Assembly: GCA_033439795.1 (NCBI GenBank)
Contig: JAUTDP010000002.1
Span: 682,001-746,000 of the forward strand
Origin: Sordaria brevicollis
Lineage: Eukaryota; Ascomycota; Sordariomycetes; Sordariales; Sordariaceae
Reading direction: 5' to 3'
Length of the DNA: 64,000 nt
Notes under the pieces: generated by a model
Told to the model about the DNA's origin: nothing
The model's input: only the letters and a program-made list of their open reading frames with translations
Databases searched by the model: none
Part shown: one piece after another, positions 20,964 through 32,660 of the stretch
Layout of the letters: the number at the start of each line of letters is the position of its first letter
How positions within the stretch are numbered: the stretch's first letter is position 1
Position numbers and translations under genes: made by a program

Positions 20964-21512
20964 TTAGGACTGGAAGCGAATGATACCACCCAGCCTCTTG
21001 GCCATCCTGCCAAAGAAGGTTCTGTTGGGCGCCTCCTCGAGCTCCTTGACCAGGTCCGAGTAGTACTTGGGGTTGCTCTTGGGCTTGAGAAGCTCGCCGG
21101 TGATGCGGTACTATAATTTTTCACAATCATTGTCAGCCCTTCTTCTGCTTCTCCTTCCACTGTTATGTCTCCCCAATCCAGACTCCCCCAAGACGGGACA
21201 AAACGCACCTTGCTCTTATACCGATTCTCCAACAAGCTCAACAGCGCATTCGCCTGCTTGATCTCCGCCTGCTCCTTGGCCTCCTTCGTCAATTTGTTAA
21301 ACGCCGAGGTGTTGGGCAAAAGGCTGCCGTTGTTCTTCGTGAGGCGCTTGGTGAGGACGTCCTGGAGCTGGCATTCGGGGCGGAGGGCGTCGCGGGGCCA
21401 TTCGGAGAGGGCGCGCTGGTATTGCCTTGCGGCGAGCTGTCGCATTGTCAGTCAACAACTGGTCACATGGTGGGTAAGGAGTAAAACGTACGTTGCGAAG
21501 AGCTCCAGACAT
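20964..21512 (-). CDS. cbp6: Cbp6/UQCC2-like mitochondrial complex III assembly factor
   Basis: Exons 21512-21492, 21436-21209 and 21110-20964 encode 131 residues. The protein starts MSGALRNLAARQYQRAL and contains SEWPRDALRPECQLQDVL, the Trp-Pro-x-Asp-x-x-Arg-Pro motif of the UQCC2/Cbp6 group, followed by a helical Lys/Glu/Ala-rich segment and the C-terminal FGRMAKRLGGIIRFQS. In yeast Cbp6 binds Cbp3 at the mitoribosome and promotes translation and assembly of cytochrome b. The assignment rests on motif resemblance, as sequence conservation in this family is low. The first exon encodes only seven residues, and all introns have GT-AG ends. Confidence 0.7.
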
Positions 21513-22761
21513 TTTGGCGGTGGTGGTGATGGCTGCGACAACAGATGGAAGACCTTCAATCGCAAAGCAGCAATCAACGACGGCGCGGACCGGCAGGCCC
21601 CTCTGAAATTCTGGGCTTGGCGTTCACTATCGGGAGCGTCGATCTGACGTCCTTTGGGAGCTTGCGCCACTTGGAGTGAACTCGGTCACGTTAAAGCCAC
21701 ACTTTTGGGGAATGATTAGCCACAATGTGTTCACGAACCGTCTCCGCTCGTCTCCGCTCGTCCATGCAATTCCACATTTCCCGTGAAAGCGACGATGGCG
21801 CAGTCGCTTCAGCACATCATTTCAGGGTCTTGGCTGGTTGAGTCTTGGCAAACTTGCACAATTGGTCAGCTGCCATCTTGTTTCACTGGAAGTGAGAGTG
21901 AGTGCCCGTGACAGCGGCAACAGCAACAGCAACAGCGCCTTCTCCTCTTTTACAACGAAGAGAGACAGGAATTGTTGAGGACGACGAGGTCCTGATTGCC
22001 ATCGATTTCTCGTCGAGCACTGACTGACTGCCATCTGCATAGTCGCATTTGAGTCCTCGACAGACACTACCATTTACACTATCCTCAGTCGCTTCGCTTG
22101 TTTCATTACGACTACTCCTTTTTTTCCCGTGTTCCTAGTTCAAACTTTCAATTCCTTGTCCTTCTCTTTGGCCGACTCGACAGCCTCTTCGCTTCTTTCT
22201 TTGACGAACAACGACAACTATACTCAATCAATCCATACTTACAAACAAGCCCCGATCTCCTATTGTCTCCTTGTCCTTCCACTCTCTCTTGTTCCACTTT
22301 CTCCTTCCACACTTCCACACTTTGACTCCATAGTCGCATCGCTTCAAGACTCCTCCTTTTCCACCCGACGCCCCTAAAACAACACGCGACAGACTCCCTG
22401 CAAGCCCCCCGGGATTTAGTGTGGTGCCCTGCATACAGGCAGTGTGTGGCGACGTCAGCACGAGAACCTTGACAGCACTTTACAGGTTCCGGCATCTTCG
22501 AACCGCAGCAGCAGCCCCAGGCAGTGGACATTTCCCCATTCACGCATTCTCCATCTGGATCCTGTGATTGATCATCATCCTCCATCAATAAAACAACAAA
22601 GGACCGACCATTTCTTATCTTTCGCGCATTATCCGTGAGAGGGGTTTCCGGATTCTGAAACACCACTTCCGACATCAAAGGTCGTCGACATCAACACTCG
22701 ACACAGCGTGCGCGCGACAAAGACAGATACCAGTTCGGTTCATCCACAGACATCATTCACG
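21513..22761. other. Divergent intergenic region upstream of the Bsd2-like gene
   Basis: Pyrimidine-rich stretches (about 22085-22330) probably form the long 5' leader of the downstream gene. No ORF here has gene features. Confidence 0.45.
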
Positions 22762-23973
22762 ATGGCTGGACGTTACGAAAGGGTATGTCGCCCACTATCG
22801 CCAGAACTCAGCTACAACCAGACTAACATTCTGCATCAGGTCAACGCCCACGCCGATGACGATGACGACCATCACAACGATACCCCAACACCTACCAACC
22901 CTACTTCGAGACCAGCAATCCCCAACTCCCCTCCGCCATCATTCCACTCTCGCGCTTCCTCTATCCACAACAGTCAACGACCTGTGAACCCCGACCTTGC
23001 CGATGCCTTTGGCGCCGACGAAGACGACGACAGCGACGATGATGCCGACGACAGACAGCGCCTGATGCGCCGCAACTCTTCGCCCACGGAGGCCTCCGGC
23101 ACAGCAGGATCGACCGAATCGCCATCAGGAGGAAGTTCAAGGCCAGGGCCCGAAAGGCAGACTACCCAACTACCGACAACACCATACACGCCGGCGACAG
23201 GAGGAGCATCTACGACGACGACGACGCGAACGTCAGGAAGGGTTTACGGTGGCGGTATCCAAAACGAAGGAGTCTTTTCCAACCTCACAGCCAAGCCGGA
23301 ACGAAATGACGGGACTGAGAAGGAAGAACTACCTCCTGTACGTATTGCTATCCCCGCACGCCAAGTTGCCGAGACATGAAACACATTGCTAACGTGACAA
23401 AAACAGTCCTACGAACAAGCAGCCGCAGACGCCGCCCCACCATACTGGGAAACCACCATCCTGGCCCCCGGCCTCGGCGGCCCCGACGACGTTTACATCG
23501 AAGGCATGCCCGTCGGCTCCATCGTCAGCTTCATCTGGAACGGCATGATCTCCATGTCCTTTCAGCTCGTCGGCTTTTTGCTCACCTACCTCTTGCACTC
23601 CACTCACGCCGCCAAAAACGGTTCCCGCGCCGGTCTGGGAATTACCCTTATCCAATTCGGTTTCATGATGAAGGGAACGCAAGACTCCGGCGGCGATGGA
23701 GGAGACGGGTATGCAGCCCCGCCAGATCCGAACTCGCACGACTTTGACCCGGGCCAGGTGGACAACAGCGGCGGAAGCAGCGATTGGGGATCGATTGACT
23801 CGAGCGATTGGGTGGCGTATATCTTGATGCTGGTGGGCTGGTTCATCTTGATTAAGAGCGTGAGCGATTATTTGAAGGTGCGGAGGCATGAGATGTTGGT
23901 GCTGCAGAGCCCGGATAGGGGGTTGGGAATCCCGATTATTGCGACGGGCGAGGCGCCGGAGAGGGTGGTATAG
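22762..23973 (+). CDS. bsd2: Bsd2/NDFIP-like Rsp5 ubiquitin-ligase adaptor
   Basis: Exons 22762-22782, 22840-23337 and 23407-23973 give 361 residues. The first ~165 residues are acidic, Pro/Ser-rich and disordered. A PPSY motif (residues 172-175), which binds WW domains of Rsp5/NEDD4-type ligases, spans the last exon junction and is followed by PPYW. Three membrane segments lie near 211-236, 249-262 and 308-327; the first two match the conserved Bsd2/NDFIP core (FIWNGMISMSFQLVGFLLTY). In yeast Bsd2 sits in Golgi and endosomal membranes and directs metal transporters and vacuolar proteins to ubiquitin-dependent sorting. The 21-bp first exon and GTATGT donor fit the frame. A complete, ordinary member. 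Confidence 0.88.
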
Positions 23974-25694
23974 TCTCGCTTGCTTAAGGAGATGCTACCG
24001 GGAAGGAGAGATGGGGAAGTGATGGGAATTGAGGGGAAGAAGGGTACGGTGGAATTATGGCGAATACAATACCTCTACCGGGTGAGAAAGTAGAAGCGGA
24101 GCGGGGACTTGTCTACTATGGTACAGCAAGGAACGATACACGCAGATGTGCGTTACATACGAAATTATCCTACTCTTTTTTTCCCTATGTCGTTTTTCCC
24201 CCCTCATGTTGAGCATTTTAATGGTGTGGCACGTTTGCTTTCTTTCTTGTTACAAGTATTGCATTGACTTTGTTCCTAGGACCTGTACACTTTTCCACAG
24301 CGCGATCCGTCAGAAATATCATAGCGACTGACGAACTGTATTGTTTACTCTGTATACTTTCTGCACTATCACTATCGTTTGACCCTCGATTGCTTTCCTA
24401 GTAGCCACCGTCGTAAAGGGAGCACAGATGGATAGATGATGGTCTATAACGAGATAGGTACAGTTACGGTACCTAGAGATTAAGCGAAAGAAGGTTGGTC
24501 TTGCAACACGCAACATGCGTACAAGTAAATAAATACGATAATCGGTTAATTTACACTTCCCTTTACCACTTCCCATGTCCAGCCTCTTTAATGGTGTGCC
24601 ATCATGTCCTTGTTTCTTGCATTGCTCAAAAATCACAATTGCAAAGCGAACTTGGTTGAGCTAAACGGACCACGAACTTGTTAATGAGGAGATATGAAGC
24701 TCAGCGATAAACACCACTTCCTGGTATTTACTATCTCCATGCCCACACCTTACCACCATTCTCACGATGTTTTTTTTTTTTTTTTTTTTTCCATTTTTCG
24801 TACTTTCCTCTATTCCATCGACCGTCTTTCTAGGTAGCAGTTCTCCTCTTGGCAATCATATGGCGTTACCAATTCAGCTACTTACAAAAGCTCCTTCTAT
24901 ACTTTCCATATCCCCGATGTCATTGATACCAATGCAAATGAGGTTCAAAACCAATATCGAGTCCGATAATATCGATGATAACGACGAAGGTGTCGTTGGC
25001 AGTCCAACCGCCCTTCCCCGCACCCACTTCCCCTCCCACTCCTTCCTTCCTCGGTTCCCTTGATCAACCAATGCAGGACGGGATGGCGATTTTGTGGAAC
25101 CCCCCGGTATCTGACATCAGCCATCTCAACGGTTAACGTCAATGCTTCATCATCGAGGATGCGCTCTTGCTATGACAACCGTTGTTCGTGCTCTGTAGTT
25201 TATTTGTTTCCTTCCGTGTTCATCGCTAATATTTTCCTCTTCGCATCTTTATTCTCGGATCAACAATTTAAGCAACATTCTATATATTAAATTGGATTCG
25301 AAAACCGTGATCCTGCAAAGCGTCCTTATCTCCGTGCCTAGTACCTCGTATCGTCACGAACTATTATATATATCAGATCACCCAGACTGGCACCGATAGC
25401 CAATTTTGATCCGACGCGAATGCCCCCCGCTTACCCACGTCTGGACTCATCCCAGCGTCAAGATCGAAAGTTGCGACAACGAAGCCGTCGAGTGTCCTCT
25501 TTATCTCCGCCGCTGCTTCATCGCAGCTCCTCGCCACCTGCCCAAACCCGAATCCTCTCGCCTCCAACAACACCTCAACATCTCAACCTACCTGCGCCAT
25601 AACCTCCATCCGGCCACCGTCAAGTCCGATTAGGGGTTTCACCACGACGACAAACAACTTGTTCAACTGGTCAACCCTAAAACAAAACCTCAAC
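23974..25694. other. Intergenic, 1.7 kb
   Basis: Contains a 21-base poly(T) run at 24770-24790 and otherwise AT-leaning, ORF-poor DNA. The last 250 bp are pyrimidine-rich and probably the leader of the methyltransferase gene. Confidence 0.4.
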
Positions 25695-27148
25695 ATGGCC
25701 TGGTACTCCTCCGGCGTGAGCAACTCGGAGCTGATCGAGAACCTGTGGAGAAACAAGTTGATTAAAGATGAGAGGGTGAAGGAGGCTTTTTTGAAGGTTT
25801 GTTTGTTCTCTTTCCGTCCTTCGTTGTTCTAACTTTTGATGCCGCCGCTATGTTGCTCTGCGGACGGGATAGGTTTATGTCTTTTTTGGTTTCCGTTCAT
25901 GTTTAGTTAGAACTGCGAAAGTGGTGGTGCGCAAAATGAGCTCGAATGGCAAGCAATGTATTTGGGTTTTGACAGAAAGGTGCTTCGGTCTTGCTTTTTC
26001 ATTTGTCTTGCTCGACCTATTGGCCATATCTTGCGTCTGTTTGGGCTAGATTTTATCGATTCGCCTGGCAGGGGGTCTGCGCTCGTGTCTGGCGGTTATT
26101 TTTACTACTACTACTGGGTTGGAGGGACTGCTTCGTTTCGTGCCAGCTCTCATGGTCTCTCAATCCTTTCGAGCCACTTTCAGCGACATTGTCTGTTTTC
26201 TGATGCCCGAGCGCATCGTTACCTATTTCTTTTCGGTGTTTCTGGTCCCGTTTCAATCTTTCTTGTACCCGTGCCTTCTCAGATTAGTGCTTCTTCCTTT
26301 TGTTCTCTCGACTTAGTCTCGAGATCTCACTTGGTCATCACACGGACCCTACAGCTCATTCAACTTAACACCTCTCATATAAACCTACCTCTGAAGAATC
26401 ACGTACTAACCTCCGGCGCCAACAGGTCGACCGCGCCCATTACTCCCCGATATCACCCTACTCCGACTCCCCCCAACCCATCGGCCACTCCGCCACCATT
26501 TCGGCACCACACATGCACGCCTCAGCAATTGAGCACCTCCTGCCCTCCATCCTCCCTTCTCCGTCTCGCCCGGCTCCGCGGGTGCTCGACATCGGTTCCG
26601 GCTCCGGTTACCTAACGCACGTCATCGCCGAACTCGTCGGCTCCGAAGGCGGCACCGTAGTCGGACTAGAACACATCCCCGCCCTCCGCGATCTGGGAGC
26701 TCGAAACATGGCCAAATCTGCTCAAGGCCGTGAATTCCTCGAGTCCGGCCGCGTCAGGTTCCGCGTCGGTGACGGACGAAAGGGGTGGAAGGAGACTACA
26801 TCCGATGACGCCTCAACAGATGGCCACGCCAGCACCGCCGCTCGCCGTAGATCATCTGTCAACGAGCGGTCGCCGATGGGAGAAGTTGAGGGACAAGGGG
26901 AAAGACAAGGTGAGGATAAAGATGAAGGGAAGTGGGATGCTATCCACGTTGGTGCATCTGCGAAGGAGATTCATAAGGAGCTGATTGATCAACTGAGGAG
27001 TCCGGGCATGATGTTTGTGCCGGTTGATGATGATGATATGGGGTTGCAGCAGCATATTTGGGAGGTGAAGAAGGATAACAAGGGTGAGGTTAGTAAGAGG
27101 AGGTTGTTTGGGGTTAGGTATGTTCCGTTGACGGATCCGCCGAAGTGA
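25695..27148 (+). CDS. Protein-L-isoaspartate O-methyltransferase
   Basis: Exons 25695-25796 and 26426-27148 encode 274 residues. The N-terminus MAWYSSGVSNSELIENLW, then VDRAHYSP, PQPIGHSATISAPHMHA and the SAM-binding motif VLDIGSGSGYL (from residue 87) are diagnostic of PCMT. The enzyme uses S-adenosylmethionine to methylate isoaspartyl residues and so starts repair of aged proteins in the cytosol. Two oddities: the intron is 629 bp, far longer than others here, and a disordered insert of about 55 residues (roughly 146-200, Ser/Thr then Glu/Gly/Asp-rich) splits the catalytic domain before KWDAIHVGA. The C-terminus RRLFGVRYVPLTD is normal. Confidence 0.93.
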
Positions 27149-30100
27149 GCATAAGGAATGAGTGTGAAGGGAAGGAGTCATGAATGGTCGTATGGGGGGA
27201 ATAGGAACGAGACTGTAAGTATGAGACTGAGCAAGAGCTTGCGTTCTGAATGCGTTCGTAGCTTGGCCAATGAACATGATGATCAATTGCTAGGGTTGCA
27301 TTTTGGGGTCCTGGATGGGAGTGTTTAGGAATCGTAAGAGGCATCTTGCCCAGGTCAAACTTGAATTCAACGCCAGTATCATGCCCAACTCAGTTGCTTC
27401 TTCGGCGGCCGCCGTGCCATTATTTAATAACTCTCGCCCTTCCTCCTTAGGCTACTGGGCAGGAACTGATCCCCAGGCGACGAGGAGATGTCATTTCAGC
27501 GCCGGGTGACTGGCCCCAAGCATTCGGCCGCAAACTCTTTTGTCAAAGGCGCTGCCCGCTACCTTCTGGAGGTGTGTCTCCTGCGGCAGATTTACCATGA
27601 GCACAGCAAAAGAAGGGCCTCAGTTTTCCGAGAGCCGCGTGGGTCATCCGTAGTACTTGTGGTTGTGTCCCAAGTGACAAGTGTCCGGTGTGTGGTAGCA
27701 CGATACTCGTCGTTGCTCCAGAGTGTTACTCCTGTGATCAAGTTTGATTGTTCTCGTACTCGGTTCTCTATTTCCTGCCTTGATGAAGCCATTGGCGATG
27801 GTTCTTCATAAAAGAGTTGAGCGGTGAGCGGTGAACCGGCAGCTCATCCTGCATAGAGAACAAACTGGCTCGTTGGGAAGTCCTTTGGGCACCACCGAAC
27901 AACAACTGGTGTTAGAAGCTGGTCGATATTGTGGTCTTTGTATGGTGTTTTCGATCTCGTTGAATGGATTTAAACGCACTTCCATAGATTAGCAATCGGG
28001 TTGAGGTGAGCTTGGAGCACTTGTCTTGCAGTTGCAGGCCGCACTGTTTCCCATGATCACAATGATCCGCAGGTAGAACGAAGGCTTCCAGAGAGTGTGC
28101 GATTTCCCTTGTCTCTGCCGAATAATTTGATGCTCATGTTCCAATTGCTTCAGATCGTCTACCTGGGCCAGATATCGGCAGAACTGCACCACTTGGGAGT
28201 GTAAGGATAATTCGCAACCGCTGAGGTGGTGGGCCCAGCGACTCAACCGCTCAAGCTCAGGATTTATCATGGTTCAATCGCTGTCGCGTGATATTGTCGC
28301 TCATTTACCACTCCAGGAAGTTGCTAAGAACTTACCAAGAAAACCATTCGGTTGATGGAAGCCTGCAACAGAAGGTGGAAGGTTACCCATCGTTATGCTG
28401 CTGCCTCAGTTAAGCGACCGGACCAACGACCAGAATAACGTAATCAGGAACGTGATGGCGATGTGATGGTGAAAATGGTCGCACTGAAGCAGACAGCTTC
28501 CGGAACATGGCAACAAGGCCGCGTTCGAGTTTCGGCGCAATGTTACCTGTCAATCTCACGGGTTCTTGAGCAGTCCTTCCGCTATCTGAGTTGCCCTTGT
28601 TGTTCCGAGCATCTGGGACGCGGGACTGTTGTTGATTGGTCCGAGCTCATCACGGTTTTCCGAGCTTCGAGGTGGGCGATGGCAGGTCGGGATGCAAGGG
28701 GAAAGGGGCGAACTGAGCGAGGTGTGTGCAAAATCTGGAGGTTGACGACGCCAGCGAAAGAGTTGATGGTTCCTGGCGACGTGTTGAACTTGGATTTTCC
28801 CAGCCCTTTCGATATTGCCTTTGACTCCATCGAACACGCTGCTATTGGAATTCGAAGCTCCCAAGACATCTCGACCTTCAAGACTTGTGATGATCCTAGA
28901 AGAAGGTCAACACGTGCTCCCATCGTTTGGACGAACGTCGACTTTGACTTTGTGGATTCGAACAGTGCAACAAGTTTACTGTCTGGATCCCAGCCTTCTT
29001 TCCTGGTGTCTCCAGTCAGTGTGAGGAAACGAATTCGGGGTTCAACCTCAGGAAACCCAAAGCCCTTGTCCTGACTCCTGTCCTCCGCCGTTCAATCTCA
29101 CCACTTACACACACCTTCCTAATCCGGCATTAAACCGAAGTGTCATGGAAATGGTCGTTGGTTCCACTCCTGACTTTGTTGTTAGTGATGAGGCTCTGAG
29201 TTGGCCAATCAGATACGAATAGCCTCAATCCTTGGCTGGTGCTTGGCTGGCGTTAGGTTTTTTCACGCCCAGAACGCCATGAACGCCTAGAAAACGCCCA
29301 GCACAATGGACTCGGGTGGGTGCGGCGCCTAGATGGTAGGAGATGTGGGGTGCTTTTAGCAATGGGAGCTAAGCTAATTTAAGGGTTATCCGGGGTGAGC
29401 TGGTACGACTTTTTGGAGGACGACGTTGAAGCTACCTATTGATGATGGGATTGATTCTGGACAAGAAGCATGTGAGAGCCGGAGGTTGGTGGTTTGTAAG
29501 GAGTGAGTGATCATTTTGACAGTGTCTTGTTGAGAAAAAAAGGAAAGCTGAGACAGGAAGGGAAAGAGGAAGAGAACCATCTTCAGGCAACAGCTGGTTT
29601 GCTGTCTAACTTGAAGAGATGCGGTCAGCGTTGAAGAAGGAATGTTCGACTTGGTTCACCAAATCGAATTTCCAATTGAACGGCGTACAAGTTCGAGTAC
29701 GCCTTCCGTATGTGTTGTTCTGTGCACCTGCCAATTTCGAAGTCGGGGCTTTTCGAGTTCGTGGACGGACGGGGTAGAGCGCCCGAGTTTTGACCAACAC
29801 TCTCCGGATCACAAACTCGGACTCTCACGACATCTCGGACTGGAAGAGCAATACTATCACAGAGGACAATTCGGAGCACACGACAAACACGAACCCGAGG
29901 TATCCAAAGGAACGGTGGTGGTACCTACCAAGGCAGATGCAACCCATGAACCGAGAGCCGCAGCCGGACCGCGTCTTGGTCCCTTGGATGCTTCTTGTGC
30001 GCTTCTTGGATACACGCCCGAGAAGCACAGAGACGGGAATAGCGCCATGTAGGCACGTTGATGGTTGGGGTTGGCACGGGACGGCGCTTGAAGCACTGCC

Positions 30101-32660
30101 TCCCCGTTGCTCTCCCGGCCTTGTCCTAACCGTGGTGTTGGGACTAGGTTAATATCCAATACTCGTAGGGCTGCGCTTCGTCGCACGTGCATGATCTCTT
30201 CTTTGGGCCGTGGTCGATGAGGTTGATGATGGTCGTCCCGACGGAAGATGTTGATGTCGAGATGGTGGTGCAAGTGGTCGGGTGCATGGCGGGGGTGATG
30301 CGGTCCGTGCCCAGGTGTTCACTGTTTTCAGTGGACATGTTCCACTGTAGCAGGTCCCCTACAACCTCCACGTTACACGTGTTGCAATGGAACGCCTCCC
30401 TGGGAAACCTTATCACCGACAATAGCCAACGCCATCACGAGTCCGAAGGGCAAAGTGGAAACAGGAAGGTGATCAATGGAGAAGGTTGGGCGTTTGGGCG
30501 GTGATGGGAAAGGGAATAACGGAAAAGACGGCAAAACAATGAGGCCATTCAGCGGACATTCAGCCCAACGAGCAACCTCCAGGATGTCATCAACATTCAA
30601 CAGTCAACACCGTGGAGGATGAACGACAGTGCGCAAATCATCCGTCTTGGTCTTTCGTTTGAGACATTCTTTCATTCGGCCATCTTCCGTCGCCTGTTTG
30701 CAAATCATCTTTACCATCCTACCCCGGATCTGCCCTCTATTTCCAAGCCTGCCGTTGCCTCTCGGGCATGACGACGGGTTGATATCAACAACCATCATAC
30801 GGCTCAGAACGACTTGCAACATGACCGAAGTGGTGGCGCTCGAGGTCACGAATTGACAAATGATCGAGCATTGTGTCTTCGCGGGTGTCAAAGATACAGA
30901 CCGACGGCTCAACTGTCCTCATGGCATGATGACATTTGCGGACATCGCGTCAACCTCGGGTGGCAATACCCCGTATGTGCGGTTTAATCTGGACCTGTCC
31001 AGTCCTCGACGACAGGCTCACAAGTGCGCCGATGATGCCAAGAAGGATCCAGTATTGCGTGACAAACCGCTTCTCACCACTTGCCAATTTGAACCTCGAA
31101 CACCGACACGGCGTTGTTTCGGGCCAACATTATCACGGTCTACATGGACAGAAACACAACCGCGGCACCGAGTTCGTGATGGTGTGGCACACTTTCCATC
31201 CAAACATTCTCGAACGATGCAAATGATATCACCGACGGGATATCCGGCAGGGACAGGAAGAGAGGCAAGTCAAACCACCACCAACAACCATCACCAGAAA
31301 AAGAACCAACAACGACCACAGGATTGGCAATCCGAGAGACAGACAGATAGACAGACAGAACAGTCTCACAAACAATGCGAGCTGAATAGGAGGTCAGCAG
31401 TTTGTTGGTTCTCGAGAGCGAGGAGGCAAAATCACCTCCCTCTTTGGAGATCTGGATTTTAAAGTCACCTTCCTCAACGGGTAACCCCACGATGTGGTCC
31501 CCATGTCGGTCTCCCCATGATGTCTATGGCGCCCTTGATCCCTGCTCCGATGCCCCTGGGCGTCCCATTCGAGGAACAGGCCGCTATCTCGAGAGTGGTC
31601 AAGTCTGGGCACTGTGGAAAAAGGCAAAAAGAAGGTTAATCAGGTGGCCGTGATTGGGTGGACCATAACCCACATGCAACCACACCAAAAGAACAACGAC
31701 CAAATTCCAAGGTTACCGCGAGAACCACTACGACGACACTGCATGGCGATTGCGATTCCATGCATTGATATTGCTACTTTGATAAGGGTTGTGAGTCTCG
31801 GGAACTGGTTTGGCAACTGGAATGGAAGCTCACTTTGTTGATTGCATGTTACTGCAGCCAGTGTCTCTGAAAACAGCGAGTGTCTTGACATGAAGCTGTT
31901 CTCGGAATTGTTGGTGACTGACCAAGACACACCGTTCAAGCCGTCAGAAAAGTCAAGACACAAACAAGACAGCCCAGACAGTGCAAAGAATCCCAAGAGA
32001 AGCTTGAGTAGAAAGGGGAGTCGTTGTTAAGGACACGCCAAGACGGAGGCCAAGCGACGGCCAAGTGAGATGCCAAGCAATGCTCTTTCGAGGACCTGCC
32101 CAGAGCAGGTGGCATGCCGGGACAAGACTCGCCTTGCATTCGTCCTTCATGCTAGCGGCAGTACGTACCTCCCGTAGAGAGTCTCACCTGCCGAGTCTGT
32201 ACAGAATCCAAAGTGGAATTGCAACCATCCAACAGATCCCATCTCCAATCGAATTGGCGCAATCCGCAAGAACCAGACCGCGAACGGCGAATTGGCACCC
32301 CCTACTGTACAGTACGAACTTGAACTGGAAGGAAGGCGCAACGGGCGGGTGCATGTCGCCCATCCATCAACACTAACCTCGACGAGGAGGTACCCATGTC
32401 CACCTTCCCACTGGGAGCCCATGTTACCCAGACTGGACGGGAATCTACTTCAGACAAGGGAAGTGAGGGCAAGTGCGACCTCAACCTCGGAGCCACCTGC
32501 TCAGACTCAGAGTAATAATAAGAGGGCTGCCCTCCTCTCCTTCCCTCGGGCTCTCTCCAGTTCCTCTTGATTCTTCCCGTCTCGAGAGACTCGTTTGTCT
32601 TGTCGCACCGCATTTGGATCCAGTCTCAAGTTCCACGAGGATCCTCATCCACCAAACATC
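27149..32660. other. Gene-poor 5.5-kb region upstream of the peptide transporter
   Basis: Apart from the small ORF at 27989-28270, no gene is convincing. Several 100-200-codon ORFs overlap on both strands without domain, start context or splice support. A GACA-type microsatellite lies at about 31337-31362. The region may contain long untranslated or regulatory sequence for the transporter gene, or noncoding transcripts. Confidence 0.4.
27989..28270 (-). CDS. Possible small protein, unknown
   Basis: A 93-codon ORF starting MINPELERLSRWAHHLSG, with balanced composition, several Leu/Trp/His-rich helical-looking segments and Cys residues near the C-terminus (CNCK). It reads like coding sequence rather than a shadow, but there is no homology I recognise, no paralogue in the window and no clear promoter. 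It could also be an exon of a larger gene. Confidence 0.3.
   Translation of the reverse strand: MINPELERLSRWAHHLSGCELSLHSQVVQFCRYLAQVDDLKQLEHEHQIIRQRQGKSHTLWKPSFYLRIIVIMGNSAACNCKTSAPSSPQPDC

Noticed and set aside
23389..23889. ORF antisense to the Bsd2-like exon 3
   Set aside because: The sense frame encodes conserved membrane segments and the PPSY junction; the antisense has no features.
28463..29074. 203-codon plus-strand ORF
   Set aside because: No domain, start context or splice support, and an equally long ORF lies opposite to it.
30860..31462. 200-codon plus-strand ORF
   Set aside because: The C-terminal part reads through a GACA microsatellite and CAA-rich DNA; composition is not protein-like.
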